Of a stretch of 64,000 bases of DNA, positions 8,075 through 17,400 are shown piece after piece. Source of the stretch: Natrarchaeobius halalkaliphilus (lineage in GTDB: Archaea; Halobacteriota; Halobacteria; Halobacteriales; Natrialbaceae); NCBI RefSeq assembly GCF_003841485.1, contig NZ_REFY01000003.1:434001-498000 (forward strand), in the 5' to 3' direction. The position numbers and the translations under genes are program-made. The notes below the pieces were generated by a model. That model did no database searches. It had not been told where the DNA came from and worked only from the letters and a program-made list of their open reading frames with translations. Positions within the stretch are counted from its first letter, which is position 1, and every line of letters starts with the position of its first letter.

Positions 8075-9340
8075 ATGTTCGACAACCTGAAGAAGAAGCT
8101 CGGGAGCTTCCGCGAAGACGCCGAGGAAGCTGCCGAAGAGAACGTCGAAGACGTCGAGGAAGGCGATCTCGAGGAAGATGATCTCGAGACCGGTGACGAA
8201 GACCCATCGACAAACGAGACGACGACCAGCGTGGACGCGGCGGCCGATCCACCGTCCTCCCGGAACGAAGGGGCCGAGGGCGCTCCGAAAACCGCTGTCA
8301 GCTCCGATCGTCAGGATGGGAGCTCCGATGGGGATCTCGAGACGGACCGCGACGAACGGACCGATCCGGGAGCAGGCCGCGCCGGAGTCGTCTCCGACGA
8401 CGGTCCCGCGGACGACGCGACCGGAGACGAACCGGATGAAGATAGCGGATCGACCGGCTTCGGACGGAAAGCCAAATCGCTCGTCAAAGGGAAGTTCGTA
8501 ATCGAAGCGGAGGACCTCGAGGGGCCCCTTCACGAACTCGAGATGGCGCTGCTCTCGAGCGACGTCGAGATGGGCGTCGCAGAGGAAATCCTCGACAACA
8601 TCCGCGACGAACTGATCGGTGAGACGCGAACGTTTACGACCTCGACGGGCGACGTCGTCGAAAACGCGCTTCGGGATGCCATCTACGACGTGATCAGCGT
8701 CGGGCAGTTCGACTTCGACGAGCGTATCGCCCTCGAGGACAAGCCCGTCACCATCGTCTTTACCGGCGTCAACGGCGTCGGAAAGACCACCTCGATCGCG
8801 AAGCTCAGTCGCTACTTCGAAGACCGAGGCTACTCGACCGTGGTGGCAAACGGCGACACCTACCGCGCCGGGGCAAACGAACAGATCCAGGAGCACGCAG
8901 ACAGGCTCGAGACGAAGCTCATCGCCCACGAGCAGGGCGGTGATCCCGCAGCAGTGTTGTACGACGCCGTCGAGTACGCCGATGCCAACGACGTCGACAT
9001 CGTCCTCGGTGACACTGCAGGGCGCCTCCACACCGACGAGGGACTGATGGATCAACTCGAGAAGATCGATCGCGTCGTCGGTCCCGACATGACGCTGTTC
9101 GTCGACGAGGCAGTCGCCGGTCAGGACGCGGTCAACCGTGCACGAGAGTTCGACGCCGCTGCCGAGATCGACGGTACGATTCTGACGAAAGCCGACGCCG
9201 ACTCGAACGGTGGGGCCGCGATTTCGGTCGCCCACGTCTCCGGAAAACCGATCCTGTTTCTCGGCGTCGGACAGGGCTACGACGACCTCGAACGGTTCGA
9301 TCCCGACGAGATGGTCGATCGGCTGCTTGCCGAGGAGTAA
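8075..9340 (+). CDS. ftsY: signal recognition particle receptor FtsY
   Basis: GTPase that docks SRP-ribosome complexes at the membrane. The 421 residues divide into a long, highly acidic N-terminal A region (about 1-130), which haloarchaea use for membrane contact, and the NG domain (about 130-421). G motifs are clear: GVNGVGKTTSIAKL (P loop), DTYRAGANEQ (insertion box), DTAGRLHTDEGLMDQL, TKADADSNGGAAIS, and the closing GVGQGYDDLERFDP. The start at 8075 follows prefoldin alpha by 14 bases, so they share a transcript. srp54 is not in the window. Confidence 0.97.
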   Translation: MFDNLKKKLGSFREDAEEAAEENVEDVEEGDLEEDDLETGDEDPSTNETTTSVDAAADPPSSRNEGAEGAPKTAVSSDRQDGSSDGDLETDRDERTDPGAGRAGVVSDDGPADDATGDEPDEDSGSTGFGRKAKSLVKGKFVIEAEDLEGPLHELEMALLSSDVEMGVAEEILDNIRDELIGETRTFTTSTGDVVENALRDAIYDVISVGQFDFDERIALEDKPVTIVFTGVNGVGKTTSIAKLSRYFEDRGYSTVVANGDTYRAGANEQIQEHADRLETKLIAHEQGGDPAAVLYDAVEYADANDVDIVLGDTAGRLHTDEGLMDQLEKIDRVVGPDMTLFVDEAVAGQDAVNRAREFDAAAEIDGTILTKADADSNGGAAISVAHVSGKPILFLGVGQGYDDLERFDPDEMVDRLLAEE

Positions 9341-9372
9341 CGAACTCGAGGCACTCGGTAGCCGCCTTTTCC

Positions 9373-9585
9373 TCAGCCACCCTTGATCAGCCGCAAGACG
9401 GTAACGTGGTCGGCGTCGACGGGCTGATCCTCCGGTACCGGTCGGCCGTCGACGAGGACGCTCACCTCGTGAGGGCTGAGATCGACCTCGTGAAGGAGAT
9501 CGGTGTACGTCGGGCTCGAGTCGCCGTCGGTAGCCAGATCGATCTCGTAGGTTCCTTCCCCCTTGACGTCGACGGTGACGCACAT
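9373..9585 (-). CDS. samp2: ubiquitin-like small archaeal modifier protein SAMP2
   Basis: A 70-residue beta-grasp protein ending LRLIKGG. The diglycine tail is the site that UbaA adenylates. It can then be attached to lysines of target proteins (sampylation) or carry sulfur for tRNA thiolation, as known for SAMP2 of Haloferax volcanii. The segment DLLHEVDLSPHEVSVLVDGR followed by PVPEDQ is nearly the same as in that protein. The start ATG is at 9585; longer upstream frames are antisense shadows of the bactofilin-like gene. It converges on ftsY with a 32-base gap. UbaA is not in the window. Confidence 0.9.
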   Translation of the reverse strand: MCVTVDVKGEGTYEIDLATDGDSSPTYTDLLHEVDLSPHEVSVLVDGRPVPEDQPVDADHVTVLRLIKGG

Positions 9586-9674
9586 ACGAACCGTTGGGAC
9601 AGTGCAGACTTGAGGGCGTCGCTCGTGGATCGTTTTTGAATCTCGAGCGAGCGATCGGGGCGGGTGACCGGTCG

Positions 9675-10760
9675 TCAGTCCGTCGGGGTTTCTTCGGGTC
9701 TCACGCCCGGCTCTCGATCGCGATCCCGAAGCGCCCGGCGATGGCCGTAAACGCCGCGTGCGAGCGCGCCGAGACCGAGCAGGAGGACGATCAGGTTGAT
9801 CGGGGTCCCGAGATAGGGAATCTGAACGACGGCGGCTCCGGCGACCAATCCCACAACGAGCGCGATCCATCGGTTTCCCACGCCGACGGCCGAGAGGAGC
9901 CACGCCGCGACGGCGAATCGGCCGTAGATGATCGCGATCCAGATCGCCAGTGCGAACGCGAACCCGCCGACGAACGAGAGCGGAATCCCGACGACAGTGA
10001 TCGCGAGCGCGATCAACAGGATCGGCACGCCGACGAGCACGCCGAGTCCGACGAGCCCCGTTCGGACCGGATCGGTCGCGACGCTCGCGGAAACGCCAGC
10101 GGAGAATCGCGGAAACAGTGCGAGCAACGCGGCACCGATCAGCAGGTTCAACGCGAGGACGTACAGCGAGAACACCCACGATACGATCGGATCGAGCGTC
10201 GGGGCGAACTCGCCGCCGAGCGAGGAATCGTGACGAATGTCGCCCGCGACGGCACCCGTGTTCCCGACGAGATCGCCGCCGTAGCGCAGATCGCCGGCGA
10301 TTGCGGCCTCGTCTCCGAGTCTGATCGTGTCCGCCCCGATGGCCACGTCGCCGTCGACGACGCCGTCGACGGTCGCGCTTCCGGCACCGGCCGAGAGGTC
10401 CCCACCGACGGTCGCACCGTCCGTGATCTCGAGGCTACCGGAGGCGGCCTGAACGTCGCCGTCGACGGTGCCGGCGATCGTGACGCTTCCGCCGGCTGCC
10501 TCGACGTCCCCGCCCACGTCGCCGTGGATGCGAATATCGCCCGCAGCGGCGCTGACGTCGCCGGTAACCGTTCCCTCGACGACGACCGTTCCCGCGAACG
10601 CCTCGAGGCTGTCGACCGTTTCTCCCTCGGAAACGGTGACGGTACCGCCGACCTGCGAACTCGACTGGGCGGCGGCCGTCGCCGGCACCGTCGCACAGAG
10701 AACGACGGCGAGGGCGACGAGGACGACGACTCGTCTCCGGAGTGTGGACCGTTCGGGCAT
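9675..10760 (-). CDS. exported bactofilin-like (polymer-forming) membrane protein
   Basis: 361 residues. A signal peptide (basic RRR, then [21 protein letters not shown]) is followed by a beta-solenoid of about 140 residues built from 17-20-residue turns of the form G-D-V-x-A-x-x-G-x-[IV]-x-[IV], as in bactofilins/DUF583. After it come about five membrane helices from residue 180 on ([20 protein letters not shown], then [20 protein letters not shown] and others) and a charged tail. The solenoid is thus outside the cell, unlike cytoplasmic bactofilins. The ATG at 10760 is preferred over 10787 because a TAGCTTTTT element lies 26-36 bases upstream. Function unknown; a surface scaffold is plausible. 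Confidence 0.75.
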   Translation of the reverse strand: MPERSTLRRRVVVLVALAVVLCATVPATAAAQSSSQVGGTVTVSEGETVDSLEAFAGTVVVEGTVTGDVSAAAGDIRIHGDVGGDVEAAGGSVTIAGTVDGDVQAASGSLEITDGATVGGDLSAGAGSATVDGVVDGDVAIGADTIRLGDEAAIAGDLRYGGDLVGNTGAVAGDIRHDSSLGGEFAPTLDPIVSWVFSLYVLALNLLIGAALLALFPRFSAGVSASVATDPVRTGLVGLGVLVGVPILLIALAITVVGIPLSFVGGFAFALAIWIAIIYGRFAVAAWLLSAVGVGNRWIALVVGLVAGAAVVQIPYLGTPINLIVLLLGLGALARGVYGHRRALRDRDREPGVRPEETPTD

Positions 10761-10860
10761 GCGGACTCGTACCACACGGAGTCGCAAAAAGCTATCAGTG
10801 ATGTCTCAGTATCGTCGACTGGCCCGCCGGATCGAGATCGGCCACACCGCGCTTCGGTCG

Positions 10861-10868
10861 ATTTATTT
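10861..10868 (+). promoter_or_regulatory. TATA box of rfcS
   Basis: ATTTATTT centred 26 bases before the ATG at 10891; it decides the start against much longer open frame from 10468. Confidence 0.55.
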
Positions 10869-10890
10869 CCCGTCCCACCGTTGGGCCGGT

Positions 10891-11880
10891 ATGAGCGAGG
10901 CCGACGCCGAGACAGTCGAGGGAACTCCCGGCAGGACCGAAGTCTGGATCGAGAAGTATCGGCCCCAGCGGCTCGCGGATATCAAGGGTCACGAGGACAT
11001 CGTCCCACGACTCCAGCGCTACGTCGAGCGGAACGATCTCCCTCATCTCATGTTTGCCGGTCCTGCCGGAACCGGGAAGACAGCGAGCGCTCAGGCGATC
11101 GCCCGGGAAGTCTACGGCGACGACTGGCGCGAGAACTTCCTGGAGTTGAACGCCTCCGACCAGCGCGGGATCGACGTCGTCCGGGATCGAATCAAGGACT
11201 TCGCACGCTCGTCGTTCGGGGGCTACGATCACCGGATCATCTTTCTAGACGAGGCGGACGCACTAACCTCCGACGCCCAGTCCGCCCTCCGCCGGACGAT
11301 GGAGCAGTTCTCGAACAACACCCGGTTCATCCTCTCGTGTAACTACTCGAGTCAGATCATCGACCCGATCCAGTCCCGATGTGCCGTCTTTCGCTTTACC
11401 GAACTGGCCGACGGCGCAGTCGAGACGCAGATACGCGAAATAGCGGACGTCGAAGGGATAACGGTGACCGACGACGGAATCGCCGCGCTCGTGTACGCGG
11501 CAAACGGCGACATGCGAAAGGCGATCAACGCCCTCCAGGCCGCCGCAGTGATGGGCGAGACCGTCGACGAGGAAACGGTGTTTACGATCACGGCCACCGC
11601 CCGTCCGGAGGAAGTCGAGGCGATGGTCGACCACGCCATCGGCGGCGATTTCACCGCCGCCCGCGCCGCCCTCGAGGATCTGTTAACTGACCGCGGACTC
11701 GCCGGCGGCGACGTCATCGACCAACTGCATCGCTCGGCCTGGGAGTTCGAGATCTCCGAGCAGGCAACCGTGCGATTGCTCGAGCGACTCGGGGAAGTCG
11801 ACTATCGCATCACGGAGGGGGCGAACGAGCGCCTGCAACTCGAGGCGATGTTGGCGTCGCTGGCGCTCGAAAAAGAGTAG
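10891..11880 (+). CDS. rfcS: replication factor C small subunit
   Basis: Small subunit of the clamp loader that opens PCNA and places it on primed DNA. The 329 residues show the RFC boxes: [17 protein letters not shown], the Walker [32 protein letters not shown], Walker [21 protein letters not shown], the SRC arginine finger ([12 protein letters not shown]), and sensor 2 [12 protein letters not shown], followed by the C-terminal collar helices. The start at 10891 follows a TATA box and gives the usual haloarchaeal N-terminus. The large subunit is in the same window at 20.3 kb but not in the same operon. Confidence 0.96.
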   Translation: MSEADAETVEGTPGRTEVWIEKYRPQRLADIKGHEDIVPRLQRYVERNDLPHLMFAGPAGTGKTASAQAIAREVYGDDWRENFLELNASDQRGIDVVRDRIKDFARSSFGGYDHRIIFLDEADALTSDAQSALRRTMEQFSNNTRFILSCNYSSQIIDPIQSRCAVFRFTELADGAVETQIREIADVEGITVTDDGIAALVYAANGDMRKAINALQAAAVMGETVDEETVFTITATARPEEVEAMVDHAIGGDFTAARAALEDLLTDRGLAGGDVIDQLHRSAWEFEISEQATVRLLERLGEVDYRITEGANERLQLEAMLASLALEKE

Positions 11881-11943
11881 GAGCGGACGACTCGGCCGGA
11901 CACGTTCGTAGCCAGTCCGTTCGACCGATTCTACCGAACGACG

Positions 11944-13644
11944 TCACCCATTTGGTTGCTCTAATCGATCGCGATCCGGTGACTCGGAGCGATCGCGATC
12001 CAGTCGTACCGATCGGCTACGATCCCTGCTTGCGATCTGGGCCAGTCCGTCGACGAGTTCCAGGAGTCGATCCTGTGCAGCTTCGACCTCCGAAAAGTGT
12101 TCTCGGTCGCCGGTCTCCTCTGCGAGTTCGAGAAATCCACGAGCGACGTTCAGCGGTCGTCGAACCTCCTCCTCGACCAGCGTGTCGATGGTTTCTATGC
12201 GCTCGTGGGCGTCGGCCAGTTCAGACTCGGTGCGCCGGCGCGCCGTGAGATCCCTGTAGACGATCAGCCCCTCGAGGACGGAATCGGCCCGCCGTTCGCA
12301 GGCCGTCTCTGCCTCGATGGCGACCACGGTGAGGCGGAACTCGCGAACGCCGTCGGCGGTTTCGATCTCGGCTGTGAACTGTCGACGTTCGGCTCGTTCG
12401 ATCGCCTCGAGAACGGCGGATCGGCGGGAGTCTGGAGCCACGGAGGCGATGCTCTCGTCGAGAGGGGTGTCGATCACCGTCTCGCGATCGCCTCCGAAGA
12501 CGTCGGTGTAGCGATCCGTAACGTTCCGGACGACCGGTCGGTCGTCTTCGATCTCGTATCGAACCATGGGCTCCGGCAGGCGTTCGAACAGTGCCCGGTC
12601 GCGGTTTTGGCGGGCCCGAAGCCGGTCTCGCTCCGTTCGAAGTGCGTTGCGATCGTTCACCAGCTGATCTCGCCTCGTCTGGAGTCGATTTCGCTGTCTA
12701 CGTAGCCGATCGCACTCGCTCGTAAGCTGCGATTCGGTTTCGGTCCATTCGAGAAGCGTGGCGATCACCCGGCTATAGGAAACGAGCAGCTCGCAGTCGC
12801 GGTCGTCGAACGCCGCTCGCTCTTTTTCACCAACACACAGGAAGCCGACGTCAGAAACGGGGACACAACACACCGATCGGTTCGCCCCGTCGATCGACAG
12901 CTCGAGGCGATCGTCGGCCGCCCGATCGTCGATCCTGATCGGATCGCCGGTCTCGAGCGCATCGTCGAGGACGCTGTTTCGCGACAGCCCGTCGAGGTCC
13001 TCGGGAACGCCCGTCGTCGCCGCGCGCAGGGTCAATTCACCGAAGTGGACCGTCGAAAGCCAGCAGTCGTCGGTTCCGAGGGCGTCAGCGACGTCGTCGA
13101 CCAGCAGTTCGAACAGCGGTTCGCGCTCGCGCTGGGTCGCGGCCGCGGCAAGCGACTCGAGGAGCGCCTCGGCTGGTTGGCCGTCCGCGGTCGATTGCTC
13201 CCCGGGCATCGCGATCGCGTTCGACGAGGGAGTCGACGACGGTTCGTCCGTGGCGCTACAGATCCATTCGATCTCGTCGGCGAGGTGGGAAAGAGCGTCG
13301 TCGGTGTTGCGCCTGACGTAGCCGTCCACCCCGTCAGTCGAGCGTGCCGCGGCCGGCGCGTACACCGCATCGGTAAAGAGCACGACCGGCGTCGAGCCAC
13401 AGGCCTCGACGATCTCGAGCAAGGTCGCTCCGGCCTCCGTCGTCGGCGTCTCAGCGAAGACGACGCAGTCCGCATCGGCTGCCCAGCTGTCCACCCGCTC
13501 GAGATCGGTCGTCGACAGCGAGGCGACCGTTCGATCCGGCCCCGAGGAAACGGCCTCGAGGTCGGTCGCGCTCTGTTGGGCGTCCGCGTCGCTGGCCGCG
13601 AGATAGAGAACTGTCCGCGGTTGCGATTGCGATAAATCGATCAT
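11944..13644 (-). CDS. sensor-like signalling protein: pseudo-receiver, GAF, PAS and His-less dimerisation domain
   Basis: 566 residues from the chosen ATG at 13644; an ATG at 13683 adds 13. Domains in order: a receiver-like fold (about 1-120) in which the phospho-acceptor Asp region reads VVFAETPTTEAG, so Asp is replaced; a GAF domain (about 165-305); a coiled coil; a PAS domain (about 350-470) starting ERLPEPMVRYEI; and a HisKA-like helical hairpin near the C-terminus reading VEEEVRRPLNVARGFLELAE. The usual S-H-D-L-R-N-P-L box has lost its His. The protein then ends about 50 residues later, with no HATPase domain. It therefore cannot act as a normal kinase and may be a scaffold or an inhibitor of one. 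It is divergent from thiE. Confidence 0.75.
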   Translation of the reverse strand: MIDLSQSQPRTVLYLAASDADAQQSATDLEAVSSGPDRTVASLSTTDLERVDSWAADADCVVFAETPTTEAGATLLEIVEACGSTPVVLFTDAVYAPAAARSTDGVDGYVRRNTDDALSHLADEIEWICSATDEPSSTPSSNAIAMPGEQSTADGQPAEALLESLAAAATQREREPLFELLVDDVADALGTDDCWLSTVHFGELTLRAATTGVPEDLDGLSRNSVLDDALETGDPIRIDDRAADDRLELSIDGANRSVCCVPVSDVGFLCVGEKERAAFDDRDCELLVSYSRVIATLLEWTETESQLTSECDRLRRQRNRLQTRRDQLVNDRNALRTERDRLRARQNRDRALFERLPEPMVRYEIEDDRPVVRNVTDRYTDVFGGDRETVIDTPLDESIASVAPDSRRSAVLEAIERAERRQFTAEIETADGVREFRLTVVAIEAETACERRADSVLEGLIVYRDLTARRRTESELADAHERIETIDTLVEEEVRRPLNVARGFLELAEETGDREHFSEVEAAQDRLLELVDGLAQIASRDRSRSVRLDRDRSESPDRDRLEQPNG

Positions 13645-13829
13645 TACACTGGCCGACGTCGTTGTACGAGAGTACGTTTCCATCAGGATAAAGCTACGCT
13701 GAAGCGATTGACCGCTGACGTGTCTCCACGGCGAATCCCATCAGTGGAGTGGTTAGGCGGGCGAGAGCGCGGGACGACGACGCACGATCGATCGAAGCCG
13801 CTTAGTGTGATCACCGTCGAATATTCATC

Positions 13830-14495
13830 ATGAATTTTCCGAACTGGCGAACCTACCTCGTCACTCAGGCATCCGTCTCGGCGGGGAGGCCGACCGACGA
13901 GATCGTCTCCGAGGCTATCGACGGCGGAATCGATGCCGTACAACTCCGCGAGAAGGGAACCGAGGCGGTCTCGCGATACGAACTCGGCCTCGAGGTGCGC
14001 GAACGCACCGCCGAGGCCGGCGTGGATCTGATCGTCAACGACCGGATCGACATCGCAGCGGCGATCGATGCCGACGGCGTCCACGTCGGCCAGTCCGATC
14101 TTCCGGTCGCGGTCGCTCGAGAGCTACTCGGCCCGGACGCGATCGTGGGTTGCTCAGCGGCGACCGTCGAGGAGGCCGGGCAGGCCGAAGCCGACGGTGC
14201 GGATTATCTCGGTATCGGAACGATTTACGGAACGGCCTCGAAGGAGGTCGAAGAGTACAAAGACGGCGTCGGACCCGATCGCGTCGCCGCAATCGCGGAC
14301 GCGGTATCGATCCCGGTCGTCGGGATCGGTGGCGTGACGGCCGAAAACGCCGCCCCAATCGTGGAAGCCGGGGCGGTCGGCGTGGCCGTCATCTCCGAGA
14401 TCACGGCGGCCGACGAGCCACGAGCCGCGACGGAGGCGCTTGCACGCGCCGTCGAAACCGCGAAGGATCCCGAGGGCGACGGTGACAGTCGATGA
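13830..14495 (+). CDS. thiE: thiamine-phosphate synthase
   Basis: Couples HMP-pyrophosphate with thiazole phosphate to give thiamine phosphate. The 221-residue TIM barrel shows RTYLVTQ, DAVQLREKGT, VDLIVNDRIDIA, DADGVHVGQSDLPVAVAREL, a C-S-A-A-T loop, YLGIGTIYGTASKE and VVGIGGVTAENAAPI, all canonical. It overlaps thiM by four bases (ATGA), so the two form one unit. The Thi4 thiazole synthase is in the same window at 60-61 kb. No TPP riboswitch is visible in the 146-base upstream gap; only a weak TATA-like CTTAGTGT near 13800. Confidence 0.95.
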   Translation: MNFPNWRTYLVTQASVSAGRPTDEIVSEAIDGGIDAVQLREKGTEAVSRYELGLEVRERTAEAGVDLIVNDRIDIAAAIDADGVHVGQSDLPVAVARELLGPDAIVGCSAATVEEAGQAEADGADYLGIGTIYGTASKEVEEYKDGVGPDRVAAIADAVSIPVVGIGGVTAENAAPIVEAGAVGVAVISEITAADEPRAATEALARAVETAKDPEGDGDSR

Positions 14496-15325
14496 GCGAA
14501 TCCATCGACGTTACCGGCGACGAACTCGCGGCGTCGTTGCGGGCGGTCGACGCGACGGAGCCGCTGGTGCAGTCGTTGACCAACGAGGTGACGATGAACG
14601 ACGTGGCGAACCTGATCCTCCACTGGAATGCGCTTCCGGTGATGGCCGACTCACCCGGCGACGCCGGGGAGATGGCCGATCTCTCGAGTGCGGTTCAGAT
14701 CAACACCGGGCAGCTCCCGGACGCGAAGATCGAGGCGATGGCAGAAGCGGGCCGACGGGCGAACGAACGCGGCGTCCCGGTCGTGCTGGATCCCGTCGGC
14801 GTCGGCTCGACGCCGTCGCGTGAGGCCGTAGCCGAGCGACTCCTCTCGGAGATCGAGTTTTCGATCATCAAAGGCAACTACGGCGAAATCAGCGCACTCG
14901 CCGGCGTCGAAGCCGACGTCAAAGGCGTCGAATCCGTCGGCGACTACGAAGAGATCGAACGAACGGCTGGCTCGCTTGCCGACTCGACCGGCGCGACCGT
15001 CGTCGCCTCCGGCGTCGACGACATCGTCGCGGATCCGGACAGCGTCTACCGACTCACTGCGGGCCACGAAATGCTCGCCGCGGTCGTCGGGACCGGCTGC
15101 ATGCTCGGGGCAACCCTGGCCGTCTTCTCCGGCGCGCTCGGGGACGAACACGCGGCGGCCGTCCACGGCACGCTGGCATTCGGGATCGCCGGCGAACGTG
15201 CGGCCGGCCGTCCGTACGACGGCCCGGCGAGCTACCGGACGAACTTTCACGACGCAGTCTACGGCTTTTCTCCGGACGTCGCGGCCGATCTCGACCTCGA
15301 GAACCGGATCGAGCGCGTCGTCTGA
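14492..15325 (+). CDS. thiM: hydroxyethylthiazole kinase
   Basis: Phosphorylates the thiazole alcohol for salvage, feeding ThiE. The 277-residue ribokinase-like enzyme has PLVQSLTNEVTMNDVAN, ALPVMADSPGDAGEMADL, PVVLDPVGVGSTPSR, IIKGNYGEISALAG and the catalytic anion-hole segment VVGTGCMLGATLAVF. The family Cys is present in GTGCMLG. The start overlaps thiE by ATGA. A run of six T bases (15327-15332) just after the stop probably ends the transcript. Confidence 0.95.
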   Translation: MSESIDVTGDELAASLRAVDATEPLVQSLTNEVTMNDVANLILHWNALPVMADSPGDAGEMADLSSAVQINTGQLPDAKIEAMAEAGRRANERGVPVVLDPVGVGSTPSREAVAERLLSEIEFSIIKGNYGEISALAGVEADVKGVESVGDYEEIERTAGSLADSTGATVVASGVDDIVADPDSVYRLTAGHEMLAAVVGTGCMLGATLAVFSGALGDEHAAAVHGTLAFGIAGERAAGRPYDGPASYRTNFHDAVYGFSPDVAADLDLENRIERVV

Positions 15326-15326
15326 G

Positions 15327-15332
15327 TTTTTT
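15327..15332 (+). terminator. T-tract terminator of thiE-thiM
   Basis: Six T bases starting right behind the thiM stop codon; haloarchaeal termination commonly uses such U-tracts without a required hairpin. Confidence 0.4.
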
Positions 15333-15396
15333 GAGACGATCTCGTGATCGCCACTCCGCAGGAACCGTTTTGTCGGCCCGGATCGAACCCTCGCGT

Positions 15397-15669
15397 ATGA
15401 CGCGCGAACACCTCGCGGAGGCGGCAACCTCGATCCAGAGCGCTTCGGACGCGGCCGATGACGACGAGACGATCGAACGACTCCGGAACCAGTCGGAACA
15501 GTTCTCGACGCTCGCGGACGCCGACCGCGGCCCCGACCACGGGAAGCTCGCCCGTCACGAACACGTTCTCACCGAAATCGCAGACGGCGAGAGTAGCGAC
15601 GTCGCCAGTCACGTCGAGCGCGCACTCGAGTCGATCCACGCCTACCGGGAGACGCTCGAGGGCGTCTGA
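15397..15669 (+). CDS. small conserved haloarchaeal helical protein (possibly DUF7553)
   Basis: A 90-residue acidic, mostly helical protein, starting MTREHLAEAATSIQSASDA and containing the segment LADADRGPDHGKLARHEHVL. I recognise this D-R-G-P-D-H-G pattern from small haloarchaeal proteins annotated DUF7553, but I am unsure of the number. The function is unknown. There is no signal peptide and no cysteine. The start at 15397 is the ATG that fits that N-terminus; the open frame reaches back to 15331. Confidence 0.7.
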   Translation: MTREHLAEAATSIQSASDAADDDETIERLRNQSEQFSTLADADRGPDHGKLARHEHVLTEIADGESSDVASHVERALESIHAYRETLEGV

Positions 15670-15691
15670 CGCCCAATCGGGGACGACAGCT

Positions 15692-16327
15692 TCAACAGAC
15701 CGGCTTCGGGTTCGCGCCCATCGCTTCCAGGTTCTCGACGTACTCGCCGTAGGCGGCTTCGATCGCACCCGTTGCGGCTTCTAGGGCGCGCTCGCGGTCG
15801 TCGTCGCTCTCACAGACTGCCGAGAGGAGATCCGTCGCGCGCTCGAGTTGGTCGTCGAGGTCCGAACCGAACCCGCGGAAAACGCTCGCTGTCTGTGGGT
15901 CCGCATCACCGACGAAGTAGCCGACGACCTGTTCTTTCGAGCGCTTGCTCGCGAGGATCCGTCCGACGAACGCGCCGACCCGTTCGGGCGTGGACCCGAG
16001 GCTCCGCAAGTAGTCGTGGAGTGCCGGTACCGCCTGGGGCTCGTAGTCGTCATCACCGAGGTGGTCGACGACCGCTTCGAAGTGCTCGCGTTCCTCTTCG
16101 GCGGTGGTTTCGAACGCGTCTCGAGCGGCCTCGTACTCTTCGCTGTCGGCCCACGAGAGGAAGGTCTGCCAGGCGGCGTGTTCGGCGTCTGCCGTCGCCT
16201 CGAGCACCGGTTCGGTATCGATGTCGCCGCCGGTGTCGGCGTAGAGTGACTTCGAAGAGCCGAGGCGCGAAAGCGGCGTCTGATTTTCCTCTCGAACGGT
16301 CTCGAGAAACGCGTCGGAACTGGTCAT
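15692..16327 (-). CDS. rubrerythrin/ferritin-like family protein
   Basis: 211 residues, predicted as a four-helix bundle. Two carboxylate/His signatures, ADAEHAAWQTFLSW and ETTAEEEREHFEAVVDHL, fit the E-x-x-H di-iron helices of ferritin-like proteins. A longer helical C-terminal half and the ending ANPKPVC follow. There is no rubredoxin-like four-cysteine domain, so electron transfer would need a partner. Haloarchaeal homologues are usually annotated rubrerythrin family. It converges on the 15.4-kb gene, and the UspA gene starts 90 bases from its own start in the other direction, so both may respond to stress. Confidence 0.65.
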   Translation of the reverse strand: MTSSDAFLETVREENQTPLSRLGSSKSLYADTGGDIDTEPVLEATADAEHAAWQTFLSWADSEEYEAARDAFETTAEEEREHFEAVVDHLGDDDYEPQAVPALHDYLRSLGSTPERVGAFVGRILASKRSKEQVVGYFVGDADPQTASVFRGFGSDLDDQLERATDLLSAVCESDDDRERALEAATGAIEAAYGEYVENLEAMGANPKPVC

Positions 16328-16417
16328 GGACGAGAGTTGGGCGGGACTCGAGTTAGGCCTGTCGTCGCGCGCCGTCGACCAGGTGTCTCTTTACGTCGGG
16401 GGATCAAGTGATGACGT

Positions 16418-16834
16418 ATGGCAATCCTCGTGGCGTACGACGGATCGGAGCCTGCACAGGAGGCCGTCGAACACGCCGTTCGAAACTATCCCGGCGAGGA
16501 GATCGTCCTGTTACGAGTCGTCGAGGCGGCGGGAGGATCGACCGGTGCGGGAATGAATCTCGCACGGGAGTTTCTGAAGGAACGACGGACGGAGATCTCG
16601 GAGTCGATCGACGAAGACGTCGCGGAGATCGCAGCCGATGACGACGTCGAGTTCAGAACCGAGACGGCCGTCGGAGATCCCGCCCGGGCGATCGTCTCGT
16701 TCGCGGAGGACCACGACATCGACCACATCGTCGTCGGAAACCACGGTCGATCTGGCGTCTCTCGCGTTCTCCTCGGCAGCGTCGCAGAAGGGATCGTCCG
16801 TCGCGCTCCGGCCCCGGTAACGGTCGTCCGGTGA
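16418..16834 (+). CDS. universal stress protein, UspA family
   Basis: 138-residue UspA fold starting MAILVAYDGSEPAQEAVEHA. The ATP-binding G-x2-G-x9-G-S signature is complete: VVGNHGRSGVSRVLLGSVAE, ending with a P-V-T-V-V strand. It is therefore the nucleotide-binding subtype. Role in stress regulation is family knowledge; no partner is apparent. It is divergently oriented from the ferritin-like gene. Confidence 0.9.
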   Translation: MAILVAYDGSEPAQEAVEHAVRNYPGEEIVLLRVVEAAGGSTGAGMNLAREFLKERRTEISESIDEDVAEIAADDDVEFRTETAVGDPARAIVSFAEDHDIDHIVVGNHGRSGVSRVLLGSVAEGIVRRAPAPVTVVR

Positions 16835-16881
16835 GCGTCCCACCCCGCTGACGACTTCTCGACCGTCGATCCGCCAGCGGA

Positions 16882-17400
16882 TCAGCCGTCGACGACGTCG
16901 ATCGAACCGTACTGGATCGCAGGCTGGTGTTCACAGATGTATCTCACCATCTCCGAGCGCGCGACGAACTCGAGGGTGGTCGTGGCACCGATCTCCTCGG
17001 TCACGCCGGTCGCGTACTCCCCGACGACGGTCTCCTCGACGTCGTGGAGCGCCAGATTGTGTTTGACGCCGTCCCTGTTCATCCAGGTGATCTCGTACTC
17101 GCTTCCGTCGAAAAGCACCAGCGTCGGGTTCTCGATCCGATCGATGTGGGGAGGTTCGACGCCGACCCATCCACCCACATAGCCGTCGAGACGGATCGAT
17201 TCGACGTCCGTCCACGCGTCGGGATCGGCGTCACCCTCGAGAGCCGTCGCCTCCGCCTCCTCGACGATCGGCTCGTCGGCGTCGTCGGTTCGGGGTTCGG
17301 TATTACGATCCAGACAGCCGGCCGACGCCGAAAGCGATCCCGCAAGCGTCGCGCCGACGTGCCGGAGGATCGTTCGTCTATCCGTCTCGCTCGGGGTCAT
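16882..17400 (-). CDS. cupredoxin-like lipoprotein (paralogue of the gene at 23.3 kb)
   Basis: 172 residues from the ATG at 17400. The N-terminus has a twin-arginine signal with lipobox (DRRTILRHVGATLAG, then SASAGC), so it is exported folded and lipid-anchored. After an acidic linker comes a cupredoxin-like beta-sandwich: LVLFDGSEYEITWMNRDGVK, HNLALHD with one likely copper His, and RYICEHQPAIQYGSIDV with Cys, His and Gln but no Met ligand. The gene at 23319-23888 has the same layout. Copper binding is therefore possible but unusual; an electron-transfer role is inference. Confidence 0.7.
   Translation of the reverse strand: MTPSETDRRTILRHVGATLAGSLSASAGCLDRNTEPRTDDADEPIVEEAEATALEGDADPDAWTDVESIRLDGYVGGWVGVEPPHIDRIENPTLVLFDGSEYEITWMNRDGVKHNLALHDVEETVVGEYATGVTEEIGATTTLEFVARSEMVRYICEHQPAIQYGSIDVVDG

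Noticed and set aside
9594-11342. 582-codon plus-strand frame across the bactofilin-like gene and rfcS
   Set aside because: It is Arg/Asp-rich with no domain, and is antisense to the solenoid protein and out of frame with rfcS, both of which are clearly real.
13684-13829. TPP riboswitch upstream of thiE
   Set aside because: I looked for the conserved CTGAGA and GATCTG-type core elements and found none in order.
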